64,000 nt of DNA, from NCBI RefSeq assembly GCF_013140855.1, contig NZ_JABBPG010000001.1:310001-374000 (forward strand), read 5' to 3'. Both the position numbers and the translations under genes were made by a program. The first letter of the stretch is position 1. Every line of letters starts with the position of its first letter. Source of the DNA: Pseudoalteromonas caenipelagi. GTDB lineage: Bacteria; Pseudomonadota; Gammaproteobacteria; Enterobacterales; Alteromonadaceae. This document shows positions 28,630 through 37,499 of the stretch, in pieces. Below the pieces are notes generated by a model, which searched no databases, had not been told where the DNA came from, and saw only the letters and a list, made by a program, of their open reading frames with translations.

Positions 28630-29169
28630 TTAGATGAGTAGTATTTTAAAAGCCAACAGTATTAGCACAACACCACCAACGCATTCCGCTTTATTTTCTA
28701 ACCAAGTGCCGCTTTTATGACCAATGAATACACCTAACCAACTAAACCCAAACGTTACAATTGCGATTAGCGCGCAAGCGACAAACGGGTTTTGATTAGA
28801 TAATGTTAAAGAAAAGCCCGCAGCCATTGCATCTATGCTTGTTGCAATAGCGAGCATAAACATCACTCTATTGGTAATGTGTTTGAAATCATCCTCGATT
28901 CTTTCAGATATCGATTCATAAATCATCTTAACGCCTATCAGCAGCAACAATAAAAATGCTACCCAGTGTGCATATCCATCAATAACACTGAGTGCCCCTT
29001 TACCGCCTAAATAGCCGATAAGCGGCATCAGACCTTGAAAAACGCCAAAATAGATGGCGGCTTTTATAGCTAAACTTGCAATATGCTGCTTTTCTTTCGA
29101 GCCAAGCCCGATAGCAACAGCGAACGCATCCATACTCAGTGCGATAGCCAGTACTAATACTTCTAGCAT
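28630..29169 (-). CDS. mntP: Manganese efflux pump MntP
   Basis: A roughly 179-residue inner-membrane exporter with six predicted helices arranged as two repeats. The repeat motifs are [14 protein letters not shown] (about 13-26) and [13 protein letters not shown], with the conserved Asp residues used for Mn2+. ATG 29169 is preferred to the TTG one codon upstream. The leader contains a CGTCGT-TG-ACGACG hairpin, but I do not find the manganese riboswitch that often precedes mntP. A leftward promoter TTAACG-N18-TATGAT lies about 50 bases upstream. Confidence 0.9.
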   Translation of the reverse strand: MLEVLVLAIALSMDAFAVAIGLGSKEKQHIASLAIKAAIYFGVFQGLMPLIGYLGGKGALSVIDGYAHWVAFLLLLLIGVKMIYESISERIEDDFKHITNRVMFMLAIATSIDAMAAGFSLTLSNQNPFVACALIAIVTFGFSWLGVFIGHKSGTWLENKAECVGGVVLILLAFKILLI

Positions 29170-29301
29170 CAACTTAACTCTCTGTTATGTTAATAACGAC
29201 TCGTCGTCAACGACGCCGCGATCATAACAGTATTTAAATAGTCTCGTTAACGCAAAAGGTTAGACTGACAAAGAAAATAGTTTAATCACGCCATTTATTA
29301 G

Positions 29302-29595
29302 TTATTCAGAAAAGCTGTAGCGCCTTTTTATCTCAACAACCTCTACGGTATATGACGCATACCATTTATCCCTACCCATCTGTTGGGCAACGTTATGCTG
29401 GCTATCCCGATGCCATCTTTGAATGTCCTCTTGCGAGTTCCAATAAGAAATTGCTATTTCTTGCTCCCCTTCAGTTACCGCAATGAAATCTTGGCAGTTG
29501 TACTTAGAAAATGCCAAATCACGCATCAGCCCCACTGTTTTTGAGTACTCTGCATCTTGCACGCCAGTCTTAGCCTTAAAGATTACTGCAAACAT
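29302..29595 (-). CDS. ABM-domain monooxygenase-like protein
   Basis: A 97-residue protein with the antibiotic-biosynthesis-monooxygenase (ABM) dimeric ferredoxin-like fold: MFAVIFKAKTGV at the start and ISYWNSQEDIQRWHRDSQH (about 49-67), the typical W-x(9)-W/H element. Such proteins can be small monooxygenases or haem- or quinone-related enzymes; the substrate is unknown. GGGGA six bases before the ATG supports the start. Confidence 0.78.
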   Translation of the reverse strand: MFAVIFKAKTGVQDAEYSKTVGLMRDLAFSKYNCQDFIAVTEGEQEIAISYWNSQEDIQRWHRDSQHNVAQQMGRDKWYASYTVEVVEIKRRYSFSE

Positions 29596-30193
29596 CTACT
29601 TTCCCCTATAAATAGTTTCAATTAAGGTCTCTCGTTTATTTCCCATAGTGTACCTTGCTTTAGAGCAAGTCTTTCTAACTAACGGTTTGGAAATTACTTA
29701 TCAGATTAAAACGTAAAATACTGTTGCAATGAGAAAATACTAACATTTCTATAGGGAAGCCAGCCTGAAGTGAGGCATACAGCAAATACTGTGAATACAA
29801 CTGAACAAAAGGTGTGATGTTCTTAAAATGCCCATTAAATAGGTTTAACGCTACATTGGCTCGGTTTAGTGCACTCAGTGCCATAATATAATAGTGTGGA
29901 GCGTTACCTTGATGCCATGTCAGCGCAGCATGCACGCACAGCTTGAATGCTTTTTAACACATGACGATTGTTACTGATTAACGCGAACTTATCTGCCGCT
30001 TCCTATGTTTGCCTAAATTTAACAACAATAGAATATGTGTCAGCTTATGCGCTTGATATAAAGCAGTGTAGTTATGATGATTTTTTACACTAATTAAGAT
30101 AGAACGATGTGATTTGATTACATTAAACTCAGTAGACGCAACTTAGCGCTTCTAAAACAATTCCTCTAATGCTGTAAGTACGAGTTCATAGCA
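29596..30193. other. 600-base gap with no supported gene
   Basis: AT-rich intergenic DNA. One 86-codon frame on the minus strand (29675-29935) has no ribosome binding site and no recognisable family. No RNA gene, repeat or strong terminator is visible. It may be decayed sequence. Confidence 0.5.
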
Positions 30194-30718
30194 TTACACT
30201 AACTTAACTACAGTAGTTTCGTAGTATTCTGTTTTATCACTTACACTTATCTGATTCTGTTCAATAACAATATCCCAATGCAAACTTCGACTTAATGCCT
30301 CACTGAGGGAGTCAATAAAGTCAGCTTCCAATTGGAAAATACTGATATTATCTACATAGCTTAATCGTTCACTCACAGAGTCAAACCATTGAGCGCCTTC
30401 TTTGATAAGTAATACGAGTTTTTGAGATTGCTTAGCAACGCGTACAATATCTTCTAAATCCATCTCACCCGCATACAAAGCAACTGTAATATAACCCTGT
30501 TCATCTTCCAACCAAACATCGGGTTTTTGCTTTTCAGAAAGGCTATTAAGATGTGCTTCTTGTTCATACGATAAGGCACAATATCCCAAAAGCTTTAAAA
30601 CAAAATGATCTAAGGTTTCAGCTTTTTGCAATGCAGTTGTAAACACTTCTTGATGATTTGCATGGTGGAACAAGTCTGCAACATTCAATCGTGCTTTAAA
30701 AACAAACGGTTTGCTCAT
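30194..30718 (-). CDS. yaeQ: YaeQ family protein
   Basis: A 174-residue protein matching YaeQ, a family with a PD-(D/E)XK nuclease-like fold. Visible landmarks are FKARLNVADLFHHANHQEV at the start, HFVLKLLGYCALSYEQEAHL (about 37-56), and KPDVWLEDEQGYITVALYAGEMDLEDIVRVAKQSQKLVLL, where the family's Asp/Glu cluster lies. The biochemical role is not established. It is divergent from the zinc receptor and shares its upstream region with the Zur boxes. Confidence 0.82.
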   Translation of the reverse strand: MSKPFVFKARLNVADLFHHANHQEVFTTALQKAETLDHFVLKLLGYCALSYEQEAHLNSLSEKQKPDVWLEDEQGYITVALYAGEMDLEDIVRVAKQSQKLVLLIKEGAQWFDSVSERLSYVDNISIFQLEADFIDSLSEALSRSLHWDIVIEQNQISVSDKTEYYETTVVKLV

Positions 30719-30786
30719 AATCAGTACCTAAATTTACATTCCTTCTAACTATAGGAGTTATGATCGCATAATCAAAAAAAGTTTAA

Positions 30787-30838
30787 GTTATAATATAACA
30801 TTATTGAAAGTGCAGATTTGCAGTGTTATATTATAACA
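30787..30838. promoter_or_regulatory. Two Zur boxes upstream of the zinc receptor
   Basis: GTTATAATATAAC (30787-30799) and TGTTATATTATAACA (30824-30838) match the gammaproteobacterial Zur consensus core GTTATAWTATAAC. Centres are 38 bases apart, and the second box ends 37 bases before the receptor's start codon. Repression by Zur under zinc-replete conditions is the expected effect. Confidence 0.85.
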
Positions 30839-30875
30839 ACACTAAACATTCATTCTTTATTAGAAGTCGAAAATT

Positions 30876-33287
30876 ATGATCAAGCAGTCCCTTTTAAGCA
30901 GTGCCATTATTTCCGCTTTATTTTCCTCCTATGCATTTGCCGGCGAGATAAAAGGCAAAGTGGTTGATCACAATAATCAACCTGTAAGCGGCGCAAAACT
31001 TCATTTGCACGGTAAGTCTCAATCAATCAGTACAGATAAAAACGGCCTTTTTTCAATTCCTGTTGATGCCGATTCTCAACTTCATATATCTAAAAACAAC
31101 TACCTAGATGAGCGTATTCAAATAAATGAACACAGCGGTTTTGTTAACGTTACGCTTAAACCCAGTGCTGTTGAAAGTATTGTCGTATTTGCCTCAGCAT
31201 TGCACAAAAACAATGTAGAAATGGCCGCCCCTGTATCAGTATTAGGCGGTGATGAATTAAAAAACGCTGCTAAACCAACTTTAGGAGAAACCTTAAAAGG
31301 CTTACCAGGTATCAATGCAAGTTACTTTGGACCGGTTTCATCAAGCCCTATTATTAGAGGGTTAGACGGTCCTCGCGTTAAGGTTATGCAAAACGGTTTA
31401 GACAGCAGCGATGCATCGCGTGTTGGCCCTGATCACGCAAACAGCAATGACAGTTTATCGGCTCAACAAATTGAAGTTTTGCGTGGCCCAGCTACTTTAC
31501 TATACGGCTCTGGTGCTATTGGCGGTGTAGTAAACGTTGTTGATAACCGCATACCAAGCGATATTTTAGAGTCAATCAGTGGCGCAGCCGATTATAGTCA
31601 TGACAGCGTGTCTAACACTAATACCTATGCCGCTTTATTAGAGACTGGTAACAATGGTTTTAACTTCCATTTTGATGGTGTAAGCCGTAAAGGCGGAGAC
31701 TACGACACCCCTAGTTTCACGTTGCCTGAAGAAGCACATCACGAAGATGAAAGCGCTGAAGAGCACGAAGAACACGCTGAACTTGCAAACAAAGTCGACA
31801 ATACATTTATCGACTCTCAACAGTTTAATTTGGGCACCAGTTTTATTAATGAACATTTAACCATGGGCCTATCTTACGGACGTATAGATACAGACTATGG
31901 TATACCCGCTCACAGTCACGCCCATCATGAACATGATGAACACGATGAACACGATGAACACGATGAACACACAGAGGAAGGTAATGTGTTTGCAAGGGTC
32001 AAGCAAGACCGTTGGCAAGCATTATTAAACTACGCTCTACATAACCAGTGGATAGAGTCAGTTAGTGTGCGTGCAGGCTTCACTGATTATCAACACAGTG
32101 AAATTGAGGGCGAAGCTGTAGGCACAACATTTAGTAATAAGTCAAAAGAGCTGCGCACAAGCCTTGAGCATAAACTGGGTCAGTGGCACGGCATTTTTGG
32201 CTACCACTACAGTAATAGCGACTATAAAGCTCAGGGCGAGGAAGCTTTTACTCCAGCAACCAAAACCACGTCTCATGCTTTATATTTGCTTGAAGAGCGC
32301 ACTTTTGGTGACTTTACACTGGAGTTAGGTGCCCGTATAGAAGACTACCAGCTGAGCAGCACAGTCACCGAACAAACACATCATCACAGTCATGATGAAG
32401 CACACGATGAGGATGAGCACGAAGAAGCCGCATCTGAAATTGCGTATCAGCTAGATATGACCAACATCAGTACCTCTATTGGCGGTGTGTATCAATTTAC
32501 TGACGGCCACAACGTCGCATTAAACCTCTCTCGTTCAGAGCGCGCTCCACTCACTGCTGAATTACTATCCAATGGCACACACATTGCCACTGGTACTTAT
32601 GAGCTTGGCTTAGGGTATCACCTTGAAGACGGCGAAGTGCATTTTGAACCAAACGATATAAAACAAGAAACAGCAACGAATATAGATTTAAGCCTTCGTC
32701 GCTTTATCGGCGATTTTGGCTACACAATCAACGTATTTTATAATGATATCGACAATTATTATTATCAAAAAAATACCGGGTTGATGTTTAGTGATGCGCA
32801 CGGCATTGAGGTAGCAGATCATGATCACGAAGATGCAATGCCCGTATTCCAGTTTGCAAGTCAAGATGCGCGACTATATGGTCTTGAGTTGGATGCTCAC
32901 TACAGCATTAACAACAAAAATCGCGTGAAGTTTTTTGCGGATACACTCACTGCAGAGCTAAAAAACAACGCGTCACTTCCGCGTATTCCTAGCAACAAAC
33001 TTGGCATAAAGTATGAGTATTCACACAACGGTTTTACCAGCAACTTAACCGTTACTCGCTACAACAAGCAAAGTAATATCACTAGCTTCGAAACCACAAC
33101 TGCCGGCTATACCCTAGTAGACGCAAGCATGCAGTATGACTTTGCACAAAGTGATATCGATTTTGTTGCTTACCTTAACCTTGATAACCTGACAGATGAG
33201 CTTGGCTTTGTTCACAGCTCATTTATTAAAGAGCAAGCGCCACTGCCGGGTCGTAACATCAAGTTAGGTATTCGCGCTTATTTCTAA
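30876..33287 (+). CDS. znuD: TonB-dependent zinc receptor (ZnuD-like)
   Basis: Outer-membrane receptor of 803 residues that would import zinc using TonB energy. A signal peptide ends near AFAG (residue 23). A carboxypeptidase-regulatory-like domain follows (about 24-95), then the plug with SSPIIRGLDGPRVKVMQNG and VLRGPATLLYGSGAIGGVVNVVDNRIP, then the beta-barrel ending in IRAYF. His/Asp/Glu-rich loops at about 288-305, 346-368 and 506-525 would bind metal. Two Zur boxes precede it. The same layout is found in ZnuD of Neisseria and related receptors. The symbol is by analogy. Confidence 0.9.
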   Translation: MIKQSLLSSAIISALFSSYAFAGEIKGKVVDHNNQPVSGAKLHLHGKSQSISTDKNGLFSIPVDADSQLHISKNNYLDERIQINEHSGFVNVTLKPSAVESIVVFASALHKNNVEMAAPVSVLGGDELKNAAKPTLGETLKGLPGINASYFGPVSSSPIIRGLDGPRVKVMQNGLDSSDASRVGPDHANSNDSLSAQQIEVLRGPATLLYGSGAIGGVVNVVDNRIPSDILESISGAADYSHDSVSNTNTYAALLETGNNGFNFHFDGVSRKGGDYDTPSFTLPEEAHHEDESAEEHEEHAELANKVDNTFIDSQQFNLGTSFINEHLTMGLSYGRIDTDYGIPAHSHAHHEHDEHDEHDEHDEHTEEGNVFARVKQDRWQALLNYALHNQWIESVSVRAGFTDYQHSEIEGEAVGTTFSNKSKELRTSLEHKLGQWHGIFGYHYSNSDYKAQGEEAFTPATKTTSHALYLLEERTFGDFTLELGARIEDYQLSSTVTEQTHHHSHDEAHDEDEHEEAASEIAYQLDMTNISTSIGGVYQFTDGHNVALNLSRSERAPLTAELLSNGTHIATGTYELGLGYHLEDGEVHFEPNDIKQETATNIDLSLRRFIGDFGYTINVFYNDIDNYYYQKNTGLMFSDAHGIEVADHDHEDAMPVFQFASQDARLYGLELDAHYSINNKNRVKFFADTLTAELKNNASLPRIPSNKLGIKYEYSHNGFTSNLTVTRYNKQSNITSFETTTAGYTLVDASMQYDFAQSDIDFVAYLNLDNLTDELGFVHSSFIKEQAPLPGRNIKLGIRAYF
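31926..31970 (+). repeat. 9-bp tandem repeat encoding Asp-Glu-His units
   Basis: Four perfect copies of GATGAACAC (31935-31970), preceded by one diverged copy, inside an extracellular-loop region of the zinc receptor. It extends the metal-binding loop by three residues per unit and could change length by slippage. Confidence 0.9.
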
Positions 33288-33293
33288 CGCTCC

Positions 33294-33338
33294 AATGCAA
33301 TGTTAGGAAACCTGTTGTTTTTCTTAGCATTGCATTTT
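33294..33338 (+). terminator. Probable terminator of the zinc receptor gene
   Basis: AATGCAATG pairs with CATTGCATT, extended imperfectly by TTAGGAAA with TTTTCTTA, followed by TTCC. It lies just after the receptor stop codon. Confidence 0.55.
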
Positions 33339-33417
33339 CCCCGTCTGTAATTCTTTGTAATAGCTATTGTAACAATTAATAACTATTATTTTACATTTAT
33401 CGTTACGAGGAATACCA

Positions 33418-35244
33418 ATGAGCAAGTTACGTCTCGCGGCTGCATTGAGCGCTGTCGGTCTTATGACCGTTGTCGGCTGTAGTACAAATCAACATAATGC
33501 CCAACCAGATCCCATTTCTATAACACCAGAACAAGGCGAAGTACCTAAAAGAACCTGGTTAGATCAAGGTTGGAGCCAACAAATCAGTGAAAATTTTTGG
33601 TTTACCAATCAAGGCTCACAAATTATTCCTTACAACTGGTTTGTATGGCTTGAACAAGCCGATAACACCCAGCTGTTTCGCCATACTGAGCATATGGAGT
33701 CACTACGTTACTTGCCAGTTAAAGCAAGCGCAAGGAACCCCGGGGGCCTCCCAATAGGGTTTGCTTTGCACAGCAACCAAACTACTGGTGAAAACTGGGT
33801 TGGGATGACGTGCGCGGCTTGCCATACTAATCAGTTAGATTACAAAGGGACAAAAATTCTCATTGATGGTGCCCCTACTTTGGCCAACTTTGTATTGTTT
33901 TTTGACCGCCTAGTAGCTGCACTTAATAAAACGCTAAACGATGATGAAAAGTTTGAACGGTTTGCACGAAACGTACTAGGTTCAAGCTACGACACCACTA
34001 GTAAAAATAAACTAAAGGAGCGTTTGCAGAGCGTTGCACTGCAAACTGCACAACGACAAGTTGTAAACTCATTGCCTGAAGACTATCCACAAGACTTTAC
34101 AAGCTACGCTCGACTCGATGCATTTGGCAATATACAAAACGCAGGCACAGCATTTGCGCTCAATGATTTGAGCAATAAAAATACACCTACGGGCCCAGTG
34201 TCATACCCATTCCTTTGGGGTACCCACCAATCGGATGTGGTGCAATGGAACGCTTCTGCACCAAACACTCCAATTGTGGGGCCATTGGTTCGAAATATTG
34301 GCGAAGTTGTTGGCGTGTTTGGTGAATTAGAGATTAAAGAGGCTCCATTTTGGCAACGTCTGTGGGGTAAACACTTTAGATATAGTTCGACCGTCGATAT
34401 GATTGGCCTAGGTAACCTAGAATCATGGGTGAAAACACTTAAGTCGCCGCAATGGCCACTTCAATACTTCCCAGCCATTGATACACAAAAAGCGGCTCAA
34501 GGTGAGCTTATCTATCAGCAGCAGTGCGCAAGCTGCCACCAAGTGATACCGCGCGACAAGGAGCATCTAGATTATGTAGCGAACCAAACGCTTATCAGCG
34601 AACTTGGCACCGATCCTGTGACTGCCTACAACGCTTCATGCCACATGGCAAAAACACTGATATTAGAGGGCACAAAAGAGCGCATTGTAATTGGTTCAAC
34701 GTTTCAAGAGGTTGATAATGCGATTGATATCCCTGTAAATGGCGTTGTAGGGCTGGTGTTGAAAGACCTACCACTTGCGCTTAAAGCCGGCAATATCCCT
34801 GAGCGAACTGATGCTGACGGGAGTAAGATAAGCGTTGTCAAAGAGCTTGAAAATTTAATAGTACAACACCTTAAAAAACGTGGCGAAAAAGCAGATGAAG
34901 CCGAAACAGATTGTGCTGACGGCACACTAGATGGTGGCGTTTATAAAGGCAGACCACTGAACGGTATTTGGGCAACCGCCCCCTATTTACACAATGGCTC
35001 AGTACCAAACCTGTATGAATTAATGAAAAAGCCTGAGCAGCGTGTTACTGAGTTTTGGGTAGGTAGTCGTGAATTTGACCCTGTCAATGTTGGCTACGTC
35101 ACACATGAAGGATTAAACAAATTCAAAGTAAACAATAACAGTGGTCAGATCATGCCTGGCAATTCAAATCGAGGCCATAGCTATGGCACTGACCTTAACG
35201 AAGAACAAAAATGGCAAGTGATTGAATATATGAAAACGCTCTAA
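33418..35244 (+). CDS. Di-haem c-type cytochrome lipoprotein, peroxidase/RoxA-like
   Basis: A 608-residue exported protein, probably lipid-anchored at Cys21 (lipobox VVGC). Two haem c motifs are visible: CAACH near 132-136 and CASCH near 372. The C-terminal GIWATAPYLHNGSVPNLYELM matches the distal segment of di-haem cytochrome c peroxidases and of RoxA/LatA-type oxygenases. The size is well above that of classical CcpA (about 330), favouring the RoxA-like branch. The substrate is unknown; an electron-transfer or oxidative role in the periplasm is inferred. GAGGAAT precedes the ATG. Confidence 0.8.
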   Translation: MSKLRLAAALSAVGLMTVVGCSTNQHNAQPDPISITPEQGEVPKRTWLDQGWSQQISENFWFTNQGSQIIPYNWFVWLEQADNTQLFRHTEHMESLRYLPVKASARNPGGLPIGFALHSNQTTGENWVGMTCAACHTNQLDYKGTKILIDGAPTLANFVLFFDRLVAALNKTLNDDEKFERFARNVLGSSYDTTSKNKLKERLQSVALQTAQRQVVNSLPEDYPQDFTSYARLDAFGNIQNAGTAFALNDLSNKNTPTGPVSYPFLWGTHQSDVVQWNASAPNTPIVGPLVRNIGEVVGVFGELEIKEAPFWQRLWGKHFRYSSTVDMIGLGNLESWVKTLKSPQWPLQYFPAIDTQKAAQGELIYQQQCASCHQVIPRDKEHLDYVANQTLISELGTDPVTAYNASCHMAKTLILEGTKERIVIGSTFQEVDNAIDIPVNGVVGLVLKDLPLALKAGNIPERTDADGSKISVVKELENLIVQHLKKRGEKADEAETDCADGTLDGGVYKGRPLNGIWATAPYLHNGSVPNLYELMKKPEQRVTEFWVGSREFDPVNVGYVTHEGLNKFKVNNNSGQIMPGNSNRGHSYGTDLNEEQKWQVIEYMKTL

Positions 35245-35259
35245 CATATTATCCCAATA

Positions 35260-35283
35260 AAGGGGCCTACAGTTAGGCCCCTT
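35260..35283 (+). terminator. Terminator after the di-haem cytochrome
   Basis: Perfect 10-bp stem AAGGGGCCTA/TAGGCCCCTT with a CAGT loop, about 16 bases past the stop. The T run is short. It may serve the opposing DUF3185 gene too. Confidence 0.75.
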
Positions 35284-35309
35284 ACTAGGCAATAGCAGCG
35301 CAATAGAAA

Positions 35310-35501
35310 TCACTTTACTTTAAAAACACCCAAAGCCACACAAAGTGCACCACCCACCATGCCAACCCACGCTTCTATTGGAGTCTCTCCGCTCAACGCC
35401 CTACCCAATTGAGACTCTGCGGAGTCATAAATATTGTACCCCCACGCCACTAAAGCAACACCCACAATAATTAGTACGATCCCCAACAATTTACCATTCA
35501 T
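35310..35501 (-). CDS. DUF3185 family small membrane protein
   Basis: About 63 residues with two predicted transmembrane helices (about 4-24 and 43-60) joined by a soluble loop containing IYDSAESQLGRALSGETP. This fits DUF3185, a family of unknown function. ATG 35501 is chosen over the upstream TTG because AGG lies seven bases before it. It is a single gene, convergent with the cytochrome gene. Confidence 0.72.
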   Translation of the reverse strand: MNGKLLGIVLIIVGVALVAWGYNIYDSAESQLGRALSGETPIEAWVGMVGGALCVALGVFKVK

Positions 35502-35685
35502 AATCAAACCTACTTAGTGTTTTTAATTAGTTAATTATTTATTAAAGAAGATTTTGATAAAAACGCAATTTTCGCCAAGTCAGATTTCCCTCGTAAAGCA
35601 TATGATTTTATGAACTTTTTACGATACCACTGCCATTTTAGTCGCTTCCACCCCAATTTTCATGTTGTAAATTAGTTAAAAAACA

Positions 35686-35719
35686 CACCAATGAATATTG
35701 TATACATTATTCATTGGTG
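35686..35719. promoter_or_regulatory. 34-bp palindrome overlapping the peptidase promoter
   Basis: CACCAATGAATA (35686-35697) and TATTCATTGGTG (35708-35719) are perfect 12-bp arms around TTGTATACAT, itself nearly symmetric. A promoter reading TTGTAT (35698-35703), 17 bases, TATACA starts in its centre, and the right arm fills the spacer. The position is what a repressor operator would have. Confidence 0.6.
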
Positions 35720-35783
35720 CTATACATTACAGAATAATCTGGCCGGATTAAACATAAAACAACAATAACCGGAGGAACAAAAA

Positions 35784-36617
35784 ATGAAATATCCAATCGT
35801 GATCAGTGCTTTGCTAGCGGTTTCAACAACCAGTGTGTTAGCCAAAGGCAAGCCAACACCAGATAATATCTTACCTTTACGCCATACCTGTAGTGATACG
35901 TTAAGGTTTCAAGCACAAGATATGACAAATACACAGTTTAACGATTCGTGTGCGTTAGTTGGCGATGAAGAATCTTACTTTCATCAGCGATTAGAGACCG
36001 CATGGCAGCCTGTAAGTAACGACTTAAATGATGATTTATTAATGGTGATTTTTGATGATTATCAACAGTATAACCGTTATGGCTCTCGTTTTTATGGCAT
36101 TAACACCAACAATGGGGGTATGTATATCGAAGGAAACGCTACGGACCCAAATAATCAAGCTACATTTTATGCCCATGAAGCAGACTGGCTAAGGCCTGAA
36201 TTTGCAATTTGGAACTTAGAGCATGAATACGTTCACTATTTGGATGGTCGTTTTAACCTAAAAGGCAACTTTTCTGACTATCCTGAAAACACCGTATGGT
36301 GGAGTGAAGGATTAGCAGAGTACATCTCGCTAAAAGACAACAATGCGGATGCCATTGCACTGATCAGTCAGTCAGGTCAAAACTTGTCTTTAGGAACTGT
36401 GTTGAACACAAATTACAGTAACAGTACAGATCAGATCTACCGTTGGGGCTATCTAGCTGCACGCTTTATGATGGAGCGCCACCTTGATGACGTACGTATA
36501 CTCAGAAGCAATACGAGAGAAGCTAATTGGTCTGCATATCAGCAGCAGATCTCTTATTGGACAAACGCTTATGAAAGTGAATGGCAAAACTGGTTGGTTC
36601 AACTTAGCGCAGGCTAA
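35784..36617 (+). CDS. Stand-alone M9 collagenase-like metallopeptidase domain
   Basis: A 277-residue secreted protein with a signal peptide (cleavage near VLAK, residue 20). The zinc site is HEYVHYLDGRFNLKG (HExxH near 148-152), followed by VWWSEGLAEYIS, whose Glu is the likely third ligand, as in M9 bacterial collagenases. Full M9 enzymes are around 800 residues with an activator domain and C-terminal PKD/PPC domains; here only the peptidase subdomain is present. CGGAGGAAC gives a strong ribosome binding site. Collagen as substrate is not certain. Confidence 0.78.
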   Translation: MKYPIVISALLAVSTTSVLAKGKPTPDNILPLRHTCSDTLRFQAQDMTNTQFNDSCALVGDEESYFHQRLETAWQPVSNDLNDDLLMVIFDDYQQYNRYGSRFYGINTNNGGMYIEGNATDPNNQATFYAHEADWLRPEFAIWNLEHEYVHYLDGRFNLKGNFSDYPENTVWWSEGLAEYISLKDNNADAIALISQSGQNLSLGTVLNTNYSNSTDQIYRWGYLAARFMMERHLDDVRILRSNTREANWSAYQQQISYWTNAYESEWQNWLVQLSAG

Positions 36618-36707
36618 TAGTCACTAAGTTGCTTTTGGCCTAGTACTTTGCTGGGCCAAAATTTCGCTCTGTTAATGCTTAATAATAGAAAACTCAAGAG
36701 GTCCTCA

Positions 36708-37415
36708 ATGTTTAGGTTACTAATGATATACCTACTCGCTATTGGTTTTAACGCCGACGCACAGCCTAAAAGCGAAGAGTTATCCAGATTATCGACCCAA
36801 TTATATAGTTTAATTGATTCAACGAGCACAGCAAAACAGCTTTCGGTTTTAGCTAATGTTGAAACGCTGTACGCCCCCACACAAGGTATTCATATTGCGA
36901 TGATATTAAAAATTAAAACGCTCAGTAGCGTGCCACAGCATGTTAAAAATGATGTATATCAGTCGACGAGTATGCAGGAGCTATCAAAACAGCTAAAAGC
37001 TGTTTCTCATCAAATTTTCTCTCTTGAAAAAATACACACATCATTAGTAAAAAATAATGAAGATACAGAAGGTAAAACGATCGCGGATAAACTCAGTTTC
37101 GCGAAAAAAATGAAAGTCTCCTTGGCCCAGAAATATAACAATCAGTCAAATAGGCTTATCGAACACTATATGGCTAAACAGCTAAGCTCCGAGATATACG
37201 AAAATTTCCTGGCGTTAGCATGTAACATTGAGCAGTTTAATTTAACAAACAGTCCAACAGAGTCATTTGCGTTTACATTGCGCACAGCATCAGCTCTTAC
37301 TGAAGAGTTAGCAACTAACTCAGTATGGGTTTTTCCAAACGAATCTATTACCCACTGCCAACAAGAACACGCCACACAATTGCTCAGAGAAAGCACAATA
37401 GCGATGGAGATATGA
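36708..37415 (+). CDS. Exported protein of unknown function
   Basis: About 235 residues from ATG 36708, chosen for GAGG seven bases upstream and a signal peptide from residue 1 (MFRLLMIYLLAIGFNADA, cleavage near residue 18). A longer frame to 36648 lacks a ribosome binding site. The mature part is mostly helical with three Cys near the C-terminal half. It follows the M9-like gene by 90 bases on the same strand and might belong with it. I recognise no family. Confidence 0.6.
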   Translation: MFRLLMIYLLAIGFNADAQPKSEELSRLSTQLYSLIDSTSTAKQLSVLANVETLYAPTQGIHIAMILKIKTLSSVPQHVKNDVYQSTSMQELSKQLKAVSHQIFSLEKIHTSLVKNNEDTEGKTIADKLSFAKKMKVSLAQKYNNQSNRLIEHYMAKQLSSEIYENFLALACNIEQFNLTNSPTESFAFTLRTASALTEELATNSVWVFPNESITHCQQEHATQLLRESTIAMEI

Positions 37416-37453
37416 ACTCATTACCTAAGTGTTATATTACTTTAGTAACTAGA

Positions 37454-37483
37454 GTAAGGCTTGGCTACTTGCCAAAGCCTTAC
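37454..37483. terminator. Hairpin between converging genes
   Basis: GTAAGGCTTGGC pairs with GCCAAAGCCTTAC with one bulge and a TACTT loop, between the plus-strand unknown gene and the minus-strand DUF4910 gene. It could end transcription from either side. Confidence 0.6.
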
Positions 37484-37499
37484 AGGCTAATTGTTAAAA

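Noticed and set aside
29170..29300. Manganese (yybP-ykoY) riboswitch before mntP
   Set aside because: The conserved motifs of that riboswitch are not found in the leader; only a short GC hairpin and a promoter are visible.
29675..29935. 86-codon minus-strand frame in the gap before yaeQ
   Set aside because: No ribosome binding site, no recognisable domain, and it lies in AT-rich intergenic DNA; a chance frame is as likely as a gene.
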